Shown piece after piece: positions 13,178 to 24,461 of a stretch of DNA of 64,000 nt; the stretch's first letter is position 1; each line of letters starts with the position of its first letter. The DNA lies in NCBI GenBank assembly GCA_902806595.1, contig CADCXC010000009.1, positions 2,480,001 through 2,544,000 of the forward strand, given 5' to 3'. The position numbers and the translations under genes were made by a program. A model generated the notes under the pieces. The model ran no database searches. It saw nothing but the letters and a program-made list of their open reading frames with translations, and was not told the origin of the DNA. The stretch is from Pyrenopolyporus hunteri. Its lineage: Eukaryota > Ascomycota > Sordariomycetes > Xylariales > Hypoxylaceae.

Positions 13178-13220
13178 CGTGCTCCCTACGTGCTCCCTTC
13201 GTGCTCGGGTCTCGTGCTCA
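13178..13220. repeat. CGTGCTC-based tandem repeat
   Basis: Four imperfect 10-12 bp units sharing CGTGCTC, with spacers CCTA, CCTT and GGGTCT. Confidence 0.8.
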
Positions 13221-15981
13221 CTTGCCAAAACCGTTACGGACTCGGAGCATCTCGATGAATGCATTATGTAGGGAGGCGAGCGGGTAGTTGGGTCTCACGG
13301 GAAAACATCTTGACAGCGCCTCCCACTGACCGTGTTTCAAGGGAAGGGGGTTCTTGGAGCATCTTCATCATTGTCGGTAAGGGATCGTCACAATTTTCTG
13401 GTCATGCATGCGGGAGATTGCATGCTGTCTACTATCCCTAAACTGCCGTTATGATACGTCTCCTCATCCGCCGTCGTAGTCGCGAATCATACACAAGCCT
13501 TACCACCCGTACAATTCTGTACGTGACTCTCTAAAGCTGAATATCCCTACGTAGATACCGAAAAACCCCGGCTAGAGCTTCTGTAAAGAGCACGTCTCAA
13601 CGCAGAGCAATCCCGGTCAACCGGGAGGTTTGCAAGTAAGGAGAAAATTTCGATAGTTGAGACATGTTGGGAAGGCTTCTAGGGCGGCTGCTCCTGTTAT
13701 TCTGACCGGTGTCGCCAGCCACCGTCTGCTTGTCTCGCTCGAATGTATCGTGTTACCGCGTCAACAGATGATAGTAGGTATGGATTGTAGATCCTCAACC
13801 GCCGACGTGCGGGTTCACAAACGTAGGGAGTAAGCCATACGATTACTATTCGTAGTTCGGAGTCTACTAGCAAAATCATATAGATTATAGCACCAATGGA
13901 GCCAAGCCGGCCATCATTATGGATCAGCAAGATGCATACCGGCTTCATTGAGCCGCATCCGAAGCTCCAGCAACGGGTTTGGGCATGAGGTCTACAGTGT
14001 CTTATACCCCTTATTACCGGCGTATAAAAAAAAAAGTACCCAGATAGGATGTGGCCTAGACCGTCATCCTGGGGAGCTACTTTTTTGAACTAGCATCCTG
14101 TTAGACATACTTCCTAGACCGATTCGGTTGTTACCGAAGACGGGGAAAAGCGCAGAATAAAACAAAAAGGAAAAATTAAAGGGCGGGAGTGAGGGAGGGT
14201 GTAGAGATATTATTTTTAGGTAAGGGTGTGAGGCCGAGCAATGAGGCTAAGGGGAGAATGTCTTGGGGCAAAATGCCAAGTTGTTAGGCTGGGAGGTCCC
14301 GTCGTTCTGGCGTACGAGAAAAAAAGCAAAAGGAATGGCTTTATTTGAGACCAGAAAAGACGCATAAAAATTAGGGATCCTCAAGATTCGAATCGCACTG
14401 CCGAGCGGTATCGGCAAGCGACGCTGACATGCAGATAACGACGTCTCGGAAAAGAACCTAAAGGATGTGATCAATCATTCTTTGTCAGTACCTATCTTCT
14501 CCTCCCCCTTTTCCCCCATCAAGAACATTTTGGAGTCCCCGTCCGCTATGAAGTCCCGGAAGAGTTGTGGGATCCTTCTTATCTCGCAACACCTACCATT
14601 CGTAGATAGGCGAATATATCTGGCCGTGTTCGTGATCTTCCTTACATATGACGGTAGAAGGGTAACGCCTACGTAGCATTGCACGAGGCTTGTCAACAGC
14701 CGCAATTGACGCTATATCTATGTTCTCTAGATTTCAGAGGTCACTCGTGACACATGATTCTTCGTCGGCTAAAGAATTATGAAGGTAGGGTGGGATGAAG
14801 GTAGGGAGGGGCCGGGGGTGCGGTGAAACATTTATAAACTACTCATCTCCGAGCAAGTTCTAGAGTCCAACCCAGGATCCGATAAGGAAACTGCTCGCGT
14901 GCCCCCCCTTGTGTATATGCGTGTGGGAACTCGAAGCAATATCAGGATTGAGCTTCCATCACACATATCTATACTCAACATATTCATGTCGATACATGAA
15001 ACCCGCGGTGTACCACGGCTTCTGTGAAGCCTCACGCAACTACCGTCGCCCCGTGGCCTAATCATATAAGCCGACTACGACACACTATTACTATTTAGTC
15101 AACGCACAGCAGGCTGGCGGGGAGGACGTACATACGGCATATTCGCGTCGGACGAGGGGCGGATAGTTGAAAATGTGGCTTAGTGGCGAAGGCAGCTGGC
15201 CAACATGTGTAGAACGGAATGAATTCTCAAACCGTTGAAGTCGGGATGGTATGTAATCCTTCCTACAAGATTTCTTATCGCGCTCATCCTGCGCAGGCAG
15301 GTTCACGAGTAAGCAGTTCTACGGCCCGTAAATCATCTGAGGTCCCATGCTCGCTACCCTCCGTTCTCAGATGAAGAGGCTACCTTATGTTGCAGTGAAA
15401 TTCTGAATAATTGGGGGTCTACCCGTTAGACTATAAGATTTACTTACCTGGGTATTCAATCTTGCAGAAACGCTGAGTAATGATAAGTAGGACTCAGTCA
15501 ACTGAAGTATCCGGAGGAGAAGGTTGAAACCTCATCACAGGACAAACTATCTCTTGACCATGTGTGTAAAAGCACATGGCCAACCTCATTTTTAGATAGG
15601 TACCTGTCTTACAACTCCTCAGACAGAATTACGGATATATTCAAAGATCATATATCATAAAAATCGGTGACTCTGGATCATTTACAATTAGTAAATCATT
15701 TTAGAGCGTGTGAGGCGGCAATGGTAATTCCCCCCAAAGCAGTGGGAGCGCGGTGGAATCCGCCGAACAAGGCAGTCATTATCAGCCGCCAAACTCCTTG
15801 AATCCAGCATACGGCGACCTCAATATTCGGGATTTGTTCATCCTTCCTGGGGGTCACATGTAAGCCTGCTTGAGTAGCTTGCTTACACCGAACTCTCCCG
15901 TCCCCAACAGAATCCCCCCTTCCCCTCCCCCAACGGGCTCTCTCGCCCCTCCTCTCGCTCCCGCCACCTCAACGAGTCGCG

Positions 15982-17070
15982 TTACTTAGGTAGGTTCGGC
16001 TCGTCGAAGCTGATCTTGCCCTCGTTGATATCAGGGTAGACGTCAAAGCGGCGCTGGGTAGCAAGCGGGATGCTGCGCCGCGTCTCGACGATCTTATCGC
16101 CGTCCAGCTCCCAGGACACGATGGTCTCGTCCTCGCCCGCTTCGACCAGAACCTGGGCCATGGGGTCGACGATGAGGCTGTGGCCGTAGGCGTGGTACGA
16201 GGCGGTCATGTCGCGGGCGGGGCTGCACAGCGCCACGTACAGCTGGTTGTCCAGGGCGCGCGCCTGCCCCTGCAGCCGCCAGTGCAGCGGACCCGTCGTC
16301 AGGTTAAACGCGCCCGGGTACACGAGGGCGAAGCAGCCGCGGCGCGCGGCCACCGTCGCCATCTCCGGGAACCGCACGTCGTAGCAGATGGCCACCGCGA
16401 TCCGCCCGTAGCCCGGCAGCTCCACGATCGTGATCTTGTTCCCCGGGTACAGCACCTCGCTCTCGCGGAACGTCATCTTGCCCGGTATGTCGATGTCGAA
16501 CATGTGCACCTTGCGGTGCGAGGCCAGCAGCGCGCCGTCCGGCCCGAAGATCAGCGACGTGTTGTAGTACTTGTTCGTCGCCGGGTCCGGGTCCGCCTCC
16601 GGGATCGAGCCCCCGACCAGGAAGACCTTGGCCTCGGCGGCCATGGCGGACAGAGCGTGGTACGAGGGCGCGCGGTCGGCGGGAGGGGGCCCGGGGAGGA
16701 GCGTCTCGGCGAACTTGGAGAAGTACGGGATCCCGTACGGCGAGTTGAAGCATTCGGGCAGCACGACGAGCTTGGCGCCTTCGCGCGCGGCCTCGAGAAC
16801 CTTGTCGCGCGCGTGCGCTAGGTTCGCGGCCTTGTCTTTCCCGCTGGCCAGCTGGATGCAGGAGACCTTGATGGGCTGCTTGAGCACGGGTTCGATCGAG
16901 GTAGCCATTGCGCGGGCTGCGAATGGGGAGGGTCTGCTGAGTTGAGGTGTGAGGATGCGTGTACGGGACGTAGCGGAAGGAGGGGGGAGAGGTCGAGGTC
17001 GAGGTCGAGGTCGAGATGCGGTTGCGAGGGGCGTGGTGAAGGCTCTTAGGGTCCTCGCGAAGCTTCGCAT
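15982..17070 (-). CDS. NIT3: Omega-amidase / Nit-type carbon-nitrogen hydrolase
   Basis: Nitrilase-superfamily amidase of the Nit2/NIT3 branch, which hydrolyses the toxic keto-amides alpha-ketoglutaramate and alpha-ketosuccinamate formed by glutamine and asparagine transamination. One uninterrupted exon, 362 residues. The catalytic triad is visible: Glu106 (VVLPECF), Lys187 (HRKVHM) and Cys229 (ICYDVRFPE). The first 54 residues are rich in Arg, Ser and Pro, almost free of acidic residues, and look like a mitochondrial presequence. A second Met at 55 (MATSIEP) matches where the family core begins and could give a cytosolic form. A hexanucleotide repeat in this leader encodes alternating Arg-Pro. 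The long opposite-strand open frames here are GC-rich shadows. Confidence 0.93.
   Translation of the reverse strand: MRSFARTLRAFTTPLATASRPRPRPRPLPPPSATSRTRILTPQLSRPSPFAARAMATSIEPVLKQPIKVSCIQLASGKDKAANLAHARDKVLEAAREGAKLVVLPECFNSPYGIPYFSKFAETLLPGPPPADRAPSYHALSAMAAEAKVFLVGGSIPEADPDPATNKYYNTSLIFGPDGALLASHRKVHMFDIDIPGKMTFRESEVLYPGNKITIVELPGYGRIAVAICYDVRFPEMATVAARRGCFALVYPGAFNLTTGPLHWRLQGQARALDNQLYVALCSPARDMTASYHAYGHSLIVDPMAQVLVEAGEDETIVSWELDGDKIVETRRSIPLATQRRFDVYPDINEGKISFDEPNLPK
16991..17014. repeat. GGTCGA hexanucleotide repeat in coding leader
   Basis: Four tandem copies of GGTCGA on the plus strand, encoding an Arg-Pro run on the minus strand within the presequence of the omega-amidase. Confidence 0.85.
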
Positions 17071-18450
17071 GACTATCGCATTTTGTTGCCTCGTTCTTCG
17101 GGAAGAACGGAGGTGGGACAGAAGATACGAAAGATACGATTCGCCTGCGAGATCGGGAATTCCGAGTTTGGAGAAAACCAGCTCGGCTTATCGCGGCTTG
17201 GTAACCCGGTGCGGGGAGAAAGATACATGTACCGGCCATCGTCATTACCTGGTACGCTAGGTACCTAGGTACCTACCCATCACCTTGTTGGTCAATGCAT
17301 GTGGCGGCTGTGGAGGTGCGGGTGCGGGGATGTGGCGGTGCAATAGTTCTTGGTGTTGGGGTTATCTGTTATACTGCACTAAAATGAAACCGGGATCTTC
17401 TGTAACCCTGAACCTTTACAACATCAACATCAAAATAATATACATACCTATGTCCTTGACTTAGCCTCTCTCTATGGGGCACGAAATGCGAACCATGTAT
17501 AAGGTCACAAGACCCCACGGGATTCAAACCTTGCAAGAGTGCGAAATCGTATTTCCGTATGATGCGAAATAGTTAAAAGCTCGGGTCATCATTCCAACAT
17601 ACATTTCACATACAACAGCTTTCGTCAAAACTTGGCACGCAAATGACGATCAATTTGCTAAGTTTAAGACACGACGGCCCCTCAGCCACTTCGATCTTCC
17701 TTGGAAAGCCCACACCCAATGGCTTGTCCGATTCCCGAGATGGGCCAACTAAACTAACGCGTAGCGGCGTCGAGTGATCAGCTAATCTAATTCCCTCTTG
17801 ACGACATCAACGTCAAATATCAAGATGTCACTTACGTATTAGTCCGTGCCGTATTTCCGTTCGGATACGATATCATAACACACGAAAGCCTAATAGTTGG
17901 CATAAAGAATGCTGCGAATAATGAGTTAGGGGCTATGGAGTTCAAGGATGGAAGTTGTTGGCTACCTCTAGGTATATTTAAAGAACTTGCCTTACGGTAT
18001 ATGTCATATGTCTCAGGAGCTACGTGTAGGTACCTCTATAGGTATGAAGAGGCCGTGGTTGACCACTCGGATAGGACGGGCTAAACAAGCACGATCAGTG
18101 GTCTTTGTTAGCTTTCGCCTCGTCATCGACGCTATGCCAACTGCCATCCTAGACACTAAGACCTGTAGTGTCAACCGTCCGTGGTTGGCTTCAGGCACGC
18201 AATTGGGTCGTACCATCACCTTGGCCTTGATTGTCGACATCATGACTTCATCTGGTCTTTGTTTTTGGACAGCATCCCCGCGATCGTCGCCGTGTGCGGC
18301 TATGGAGGAGATTCCTTAAAATGGACGAAGCCGCCTCGAGCTCTTGTCCACTTTCGATACACTATCGATCAACTATCAACCGACCTTCTCGAGACGCCCA
18401 CCACTTACACGCCCTGTGTCAGGTAGTCAGCCTCAAGCCGGTTAGCCATC
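17071..18450. other. Intergenic promoter region between divergent genes
   Basis: Divergent intergenic stretch between the omega-amidase and the fasciclin gene. A TACCTAGGTACCTACC repeat lies at about 17258-17277, about 190 bp upstream of the omega-amidase start. The small open frames at 17987-18426 have no supporting features. Confidence 0.55.
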
Positions 18451-19776
18451 ATGAAGTATAACCAACTTGTTCTTCTAGCCCTCGCTTCGTTAGGCTCTGC
18501 TCAGACGCCTAACTTGGCTGACGCCCTGGGTTCTCAGAACTCGACTCTGTCGTCTCTGAATGGTACGTCGTTATAAACGCGACCCCGTTAAATGTCCGGA
18601 CTAGTGGCTCATATATGTTCAACAGCACTGCTGGCGTCCGACTCTCAACTTGCCGACTCACTCAACAATTTGCAAAACGTCACCATTCTAGCACCTAGCA
18701 ACGATGCTTTGAAGGCCATCACCGGTGATGCCGGCACCGCGTCCCTCCTCGCCGATCCCGGATACTTGCGGGCCCTACTGAGCTACCATATCCTGAATGG
18801 TACCTTCCACAACTCGAGCTTTGAGGACGACTCGACTTTTATCCCCACGTTGCTGACCAACGAGACTTACACCAACGTGACCGGCGGCCAGGTCATTGAG
18901 GCCCGGGAGGACGACAACAATGTGACGTTTTACAGTGCCTTGAAGGAGAACGCCACCATTATAACACCTGTGAGTATCGGCTCACTTATATGAGATGCGG
19001 AAGTGTGAGTCGCTAATAGGGTTATAGAATGTGAACTTCACAGGAGGAACTATTCACATCATCAACAACCTCCTCCGTATTCCCCAGAATGTGTCGGAAA
19101 CTTTGTCTAACGCGAACCTTACCGCGGCCGAGGGTGCTATCAGCACTGCTAAGCTGACCGACTCGGTTATCAACGCGCACGATGTTACTATTTTTGCACC
19201 CAACAACGACGCTTTCAACGCCATCGGCAGTATCGTTAGCAACCTCACCTCCGAGCAGCTAACCAGCATCCTTGGCTATCATGTTGTCAACGGCTCCGTC
19301 AACTATAGCACAGATCTCCAAAACTCGACTCTTACCACCGTTAACGGACAGAACATCACCATTACTGTGGTGGACGACATCATATATGCTAACTCGGCGA
19401 AGGTCACCGTTCCGGATATCTTGATAGCGAACGGTGTTGTTCATGTTATCGACCAGTAAGTCCACGCCCATCTTTTAAGTTGCCCTGGTGAAGTCTGCTG
19501 AGACACGACAGGGTCTTGAACCCGGAGAATACCTCTGCCGCCCCTGACACGACTGCCTCATCTGCTACGCCTGCATTCACCGGCGCCAGCTCAGGCACTG
19601 CTGGCATCCCATTCACCAGCGGTGTCACGACACCTACGTCTACCTTCCCTGCTGCTACGTCAGCGGGCGGCCCCGCCGAAACCTCTAGCTCTCCGGGCGC
19701 AGCTGCTCCCAGGATGACCGGCGCTGTTGGCGCTGCCGCTCTCTTCGGCGGTGCCGCTGTCCTCGTCAACCTGTAA
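18451..19776 (+). CDS. Secreted two-domain fasciclin (FAS1) protein, probable GPI anchor
   Basis: Cell-surface adhesion-type protein. Four exons join to 382 residues: 18451-18562, 18626-18969, 19028-19455, 19512-19776. The N-terminus is a clear signal peptide (KYNQLVLLALASLGSAQ). Two FAS1 repeats follow, each with the conserved APSNDAL or APNNDAF motif, and with YHILNG or YHVVNG (roughly residues 28-165 and 165-300). The second ends with the family motif NGVVHVIDQ. The C-terminal 85 residues are Ser/Thr/Ala/Pro-rich and end in a hydrophobic tail (GAVGAAALFGGAAVLVNL), as in GPI-anchored wall proteins. Many N-glycosylation sequons are present. Introns were placed by frame continuity and all are GT-AG. 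No enzymatic role is implied. Confidence 0.92.
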
Positions 19777-19986
19777 AATTAGCTGACTACCGAGTAATAC
19801 TATATATCAAAATACAATATGAAACGAGACACGAATAGGAGGTGGCGATACAACCACGTATTCAGTTCACCTGTATAATAATTACTGACGACACATTCAT
19901 GTACACCTATACCGCGTAGCATTGATAGAGGCTGTATTAACAGCACGTCCGATCGTTTCGGTTATTTAATTCACAGATTAAAAAAC

Positions 19987-21636
19987 TCATGCGATCCAGA
20001 ACCAAATCCTCTCCAAGAAGTTTCTCGGCTTGACTTCCGGCCACGTGCCCTCCAGGCGGTCTATCTCGGCCTTGCCGCTCCAGAGGTCCATGTTACTCAG
20101 TTTCACGAGTTTCGTGCGCTTGATAATCTTGTATCCTAGGAACAAGCCTAGGAATATCGGGATGTCGATGTAGGGCGGTACGAATGTCTTCGCGCTGAAC
20201 TTCCCGGGGAAGAAAGCGTCGTACCCATTGAAGAAAGCGACGACGAGGCAGAAGCCGATGGCAAAATACGCCATGAAAGGTTGTAAAGGAGACTTGTAGG
20301 GCAGGGTGTCGCGCGAGATCCCATTGTAGCGTAGGCCGTAATAGAAGCGTAAATAGGTGATGCAGATCGATGACCAGACGATGAGCGTCGAGACTGCCGA
20401 GATGTTGGAGAACCAGAAGAAGACCTCTTCTCCCCGGTGGTCCAAGTTCATGTAGCAGAGCAAGCTAATGGCCGTGGTTGCGGCAACGCAGGCGTACGGG
20501 ACGCCCCATTTCTCGTACCTGAGGAACTTGGGCGCCTTCCCGTCGAGCGCGGCGGCGTATAGGACTCGCGTCGACGAATAAAAGAAGGAATTGCCGGCGG
20601 ACCACGCTGACGTAAGAATCACGGCGTTGATGATGGAAGGCAATACCTTGATCCCGCCGTTCTCAATGGCAATGACGAAAGGCGACGCCGCGGCACCGGG
20701 CGCCGAGTCCTTGATGGCGTCGAGGAGGCGGCCGTCCTGCGAGGACACGCACAGGGTGACGAGGAATATGGCGAGGACGTAGAACAGCGCGATCCGCCAG
20801 AACACTCGGCGGATCGCCTTGGGGATGTTGCGCCGCGGGTTCTCGGTCTCGCCGCTGGCGATCACGACCATCTCCGACCCGCCGTACGAAAAGGTCGCCT
20901 GGATGAAGACCTTCCAGAACGCGAGGAACCGGCCGAGCGACCCCGTGGTCAGGTACTCGTTCATCGGGCCCGGGTTGTTCCAGTACCTGAACCCGATCCG
21001 GTCGCCCTTGGGGGTCCCGCCGAGCGTGGTGATGAACATGAGCAGGATGAGCCCGACGATGGTGGTCAGCTTGATGGCGCCGAAGACGAACTCGGCCTCG
21101 CCGTAGATGCGCACGGGGAAGCAGTTTATGACGACCATGGCCAGGAAGAAGATGGTGATCAGCGCGGCCTTGGGCACCGCGTTCGGCCAGTAGTCGACCA
21201 CGACGACCGATATGGTTACCTCGATCGGGCACCCGATGGCGAGCTGGTACCAGTAGTTCCAGCCGAGCACGAAACCCAGCGCCTCGTCGACGTACCGCGA
21301 AGCGTACACGGGGACGGCGCCCGGCAGGGGCAGGTAGGTCGCCATCTCGCCGAGGCTGTGGACGACGCAGTAGACGTTGAACGCGGTGATCACGTAGGCG
21401 AGGAAAGCGGAGAGCGGCCCGGCGAGCGATATCACCTGCCCGCTGCCGACGAACAGTCCCGTCCCGATGGCGCCCGAGAGAGCCATGAATTGGACGTGTC
21501 GGGATTTAAGCTTGCGCTCGAGGGTGCCGACATGGCGCATCTCCTGCTCGGCTTTCAAGTCGCCGACCACATCGTCCTGGTTCTCGGCGATGTTCGCCTT
21601 GATCTCATCTTTTCGCCCCGCTTCGACGTCGGCCAT
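19987..21636 (-). CDS. Amino-acid permease, APC superfamily (YAT type)
   Basis: Plasma-membrane amino-acid/proton symporter of the fungal YAT family. Single exon, 549 residues, about twelve hydrophobic spans. Family signatures are present: RHVQFMALSGAIGTGLFVGSG at the first span, GEMATYLPLPG between the second and third, and FSYGGSEMVVIASGETENPR near the middle. The soluble N- and C-termini have the usual length. Substrate cannot be read from sequence. It is convergent with the fasciclin gene (210 bp apart) and lies upstream of the fructosyl-amine oxidase, which raises the possibility that it imports an amino acid or its glycated derivative. That link is inference only. Confidence 0.93.
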   Translation of the reverse strand: MADVEAGRKDEIKANIAENQDDVVGDLKAEQEMRHVGTLERKLKSRHVQFMALSGAIGTGLFVGSGQVISLAGPLSAFLAYVITAFNVYCVVHSLGEMATYLPLPGAVPVYASRYVDEALGFVLGWNYWYQLAIGCPIEVTISVVVVDYWPNAVPKAALITIFFLAMVVINCFPVRIYGEAEFVFGAIKLTTIVGLILLMFITTLGGTPKGDRIGFRYWNNPGPMNEYLTTGSLGRFLAFWKVFIQATFSYGGSEMVVIASGETENPRRNIPKAIRRVFWRIALFYVLAIFLVTLCVSSQDGRLLDAIKDSAPGAAASPFVIAIENGGIKVLPSIINAVILTSAWSAGNSFFYSSTRVLYAAALDGKAPKFLRYEKWGVPYACVAATTAISLLCYMNLDHRGEEVFFWFSNISAVSTLIVWSSICITYLRFYYGLRYNGISRDTLPYKSPLQPFMAYFAIGFCLVVAFFNGYDAFFPGKFSAKTFVPPYIDIPIFLGLFLGYKIIKRTKLVKLSNMDLWSGKAEIDRLEGTWPEVKPRNFLERIWFWIA

Positions 21637-22780
21637 GATGGTTTCGGGTTAGCCGACATGCGCTTCTCGCTTCGTGTACTAGGTACCGTGGTTATATCCC
21701 CCTTCAAACCTGCCAGTTAGATAGGACCCTGGAGGTGGTAATAATCTCGCATGGAAATGCAAGATATATGTCGATAAATATCGGTAAACACACCCGCCCA
21801 TGATAGGGTCCAGGGCATTATATACCTAGGTACCCAGGTATGTAGGTAGGTAGGTATGCATGCTAATCTACTGCGCAACTCCGCACTTCGCCAAATGCGG
21901 TGCGCGTGCGTTATCGCGGGGAAGCTCGATACTCGAACAGGGAGGTGGTCAGGATTGACACCATGCTATTAGGGTATGATCGGATGTCGTGGCGAGGTTT
22001 GTATGTCCTCTAGTAGACGCCGGCCTCATTACCGCCAGGACGTAACCGAATCCTTCAAGGCTGGGCACCCCGTTCCGCATGGAAGGTTACAAGAAATCCG
22101 GGGTAGTTGGTTTAGTCCCTTACGTGATGGAAATGTTATCTGCTAGGGCCCTGCGTTCACCTGGGGGTTATGGGGAGTAAATTAAATCATTGCAGGGCGA
22201 TTGGGCGGTTCTGCTAAGCCGCTATAGCAAGAAAGGCCGGTAGAAAAAGGTAAAAGATTGTAGGTATTATAACATAAACTACCTACCTGGGTTAAATTAC
22301 ATCAACCAACTAGAACCTATCTCTGAGAGCGTTCGGAGTTCATATATCGGTAGTCAACAATAAGGAAGTCAATGACCGGGCGTTATATCTAAGCTGTGTA
22401 ATCTATCCCAGCTATAACCCCTACTACTAGGTCGGACTCGAGGACTTACCCCCGGCAACGCCAAGGTCACGCTCGAGAATTCATCGGAAGACCTCTGCCG
22501 TCTCAACAGACCAATTACCTAACCTTGCTTGTATACGTACAGAAACTCCGCCATTCGTTGACAACTATGACACTGTCTAAACCGGGTATGCGAAAGATAG
22601 GCATAAATCAGTATTAATTCCAAGCCCTGTCTTTCCTAGCTGGTCGCAGCCATAAAGCTCGTCCTAGCGTGACGAACAACGCCAGATTCGGATCTCACAA
22701 ACCCACAATATAGGCCACACCTAGCGCATCTCTCGTATTAGGCATTCTTAGGGAGGTAGAGACTTTATGTGTCTCTCCGA
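21637..22780. other. Intergenic, repeat cluster only
   Basis: Contains an ACCTAGGTACC/AGGTAGGT cluster at about 21821-21860. No open frame with coding character was found. It should carry the permease promoter and the 3' region of the oxidase gene. Confidence 0.55.
21821..21860. repeat. ACCTAGGTACC/AGGTAGGT cluster
   Basis: Palindromic TACCTAGGTACC core followed by four AGGT units; same family as the tract at 3103. Confidence 0.8.
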
Positions 22781-24461
22781 TTATAGCTTCGCCTTATTCG
22801 ATTCATCGTCGTGATTCCACCCAGGCATATCTGCAAGGTCCTTCGCGGGCGCGCCTCGCCTCGACTTAAGAGCGTCGCCCCCTGGACGCCATCTCCACGC
22901 ATAGGCAAGATCTTCCGCTAGATTATCCTCTATCAGCTCGACCACATGCTTGCCGATGATGGGTAGAAGTTTGAAAGTGTGTCTACAAGTATCAGCGGGA
23001 AGTCATCGATGGGTTAGTTTACGGAGATATCTCACCCGCTGTCGCCTGTGGCGAGGATGAAGTTCTTCCATTTGGGATGTTCACAAATTAGCAACGCTGC
23101 GTCGGCGGTATCGGTGCACCAACACAAGGCCCGGTTGAAAAGCTCCTTGTGTTGAAAGCGTGGTAGGTATGTTGAGATAGCTTCACGGATAGACTTCTCC
23201 GATGCGTCAGGGTACGTGTCCGTCGGGTGCTTCGCGTGGGACCGAGGGACGGATATGCGTTTGGGCTTGTCGGCCCCGAATGGCTGATGCTGTTTGAAGC
23301 GGGTAAAGCCTGGGAACTCGTCGCAGACCTTGATAACACCATCTCTGAGTCTCGTTAGCATCATTCAAGATATTGGAATTTTACTGAGATCACCACCCAC
23401 TCGTTAGGTTCGAAAAAGAACCCGATATCGCCATTATACACGACGGGTGAATTCTTGTACTCGGCCGCTTCCTGAGGTGTGAGCTGTATCATGGCGTAAA
23501 CCCACGCCTATCATTCCGAATCAGTGCCACGGCACCTTCGCACAATGACTTCAAAACACTCACTTTCGAACAACACTGATCATCCAAATCTACCAGTGTA
23601 GGGCTCCAAGCTCCGGCGGCTAGAACCACCTTGTCGGCGTAGTACCTGGTTCCATCTATAGTTTCGACGCCAATACAGGTCACTTCGTCCTCTCCAAAGA
23701 GAGGCTGTTTGAAAGATCCAGCACTTTTTAGGTCCAAAGTTAGTGGGCCGGCGGGTTTGACATTTCAGATCAAACGAACAAGGCTTTTCCTTACCCTCCG
23801 AATCCAAACTTGACCCCTTGGTTACGCAGCTCCTCTCCAATCGCATTGATAGCTTTGGCAGCAGCAAGCCAACCGCCGTCTTGGCTGAATATAGCCTTCC
23901 ATCCCTACGTCGTTCCTGAGGTTAGCTTATTTCGGTCGCACATTCATTCGGATGAATAATTCACTTTTATCTGATCCCGTTGCAACAACGGCATCTTCGC
24001 CAGGATCGCATCCTCGCTATCTAACCACTCGTTTGTCTTCTCTAGACCAGCATCCGCATCAAGGAGTTCCTGGAATTGTCGTCGGAGTGAGGCTATGCCT
24101 TTTTCGGTGCCCGAGCAGTCGAGCTGGATCGCGTCAGCGGTGAAAGTTTGTGTAGTAAGGGAATGTTGGTCTAGGTTACCCGGCCGGTATTATGGAAGAA
24201 GGGCTTGAATAATTCATCATTATTCCACATATCTCTCGCTTCCAAGCTTAGCTGGAGGTCAACCTTGTTTCGCAAGCGGACTCCCATAATCTTATTAAGA
24301 TCATTCCCGGCAGATTGCGCTGAAGGAATTGGATATGTATCGAGGACGGTGATATTCGAAGGGGTGTACCCGGACCGCACAAGGTGAAGAGCTGTTGATG
24401 AGCCCATTGTTCCGCCTCCGCCGACGACGACAATTTTCGTGTTCGTTCGGGATGTGGCCAT
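22781..24461 (-). CDS. Fructosyl-amine oxidase (Amadoriase-type flavoenzyme)
   Basis: FAD oxidase that deglycates fructosyl amino acids to glucosone, free amine and hydrogen peroxide. Seven exons join to 442 residues: 24180-24461, 23965-24123, 23795-23904, 23564-23723, 23401-23507, 23036-23344, 22781-22982; every junction keeps frame. The Rossmann motif VVVGGGGTMGSSTALHL is at about 11-27. Family blocks follow: SAGNDLNKIM, GWKAIFSQDGGWLAAAKA, CDEFPGFTRFKQHQPFGA, CWCTDTADAALLICEHP and ATGDSGHTFKLLP. One of Cys347/Cys349 is the expected site of covalent FAD. The C-terminus is Ala-Lys-Leu, a PTS1-type signal, so a peroxisomal location is likely. The first ATG is 24461; the frame extends 15 nt upstream only to a GTG. 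Confidence 0.93.

Larger units (their letters stand above)
10769..15981. other. 5.2 kb gene-poor block with tandem repeats
   Basis: No supported gene on either strand. All open frames are below 120 codons, lack family features and do not link through splice sites. It contains several short tandem arrays (10991-11082, 11231-11270, 11537-11572, 13178-13220) and a small inverted repeat (15558-15579). No terminal inverted repeats or transposase fragments were recognised by eye. Confidence 0.6.

Noticed and set aside
14385..14440. GATTCGAATC box and folded-looking flank suggestive of a tRNA
   Set aside because: No matching A box, anticodon arm or acceptor stem could be paired.
10769..15981. Idea that tandem arrays form a CRISPR-like locus
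   Set aside because: Units are directly adjacent without spacers, differ between arrays, and the genome is eukaryotic.
16180..16821. 213-codon plus-strand open frame opposite the omega-amidase
   Set aside because: Antisense shadow of a high-GC gene; composition is dominated by Arg, Gly and Val and it has no recognisable motif.
16304..17245. 313-codon open frame on the minus strand overlapping the omega-amidase
   Set aside because: It is a frame-shifted reading of the same strand's GC-rich coding sequence, mostly Arg/Gly/Pro, without family content.
20663..21232. 189-codon minus-strand open frame inside the permease
   Set aside because: Shifted-frame shadow of the APC permease; Arg/His-rich with no membrane spans.
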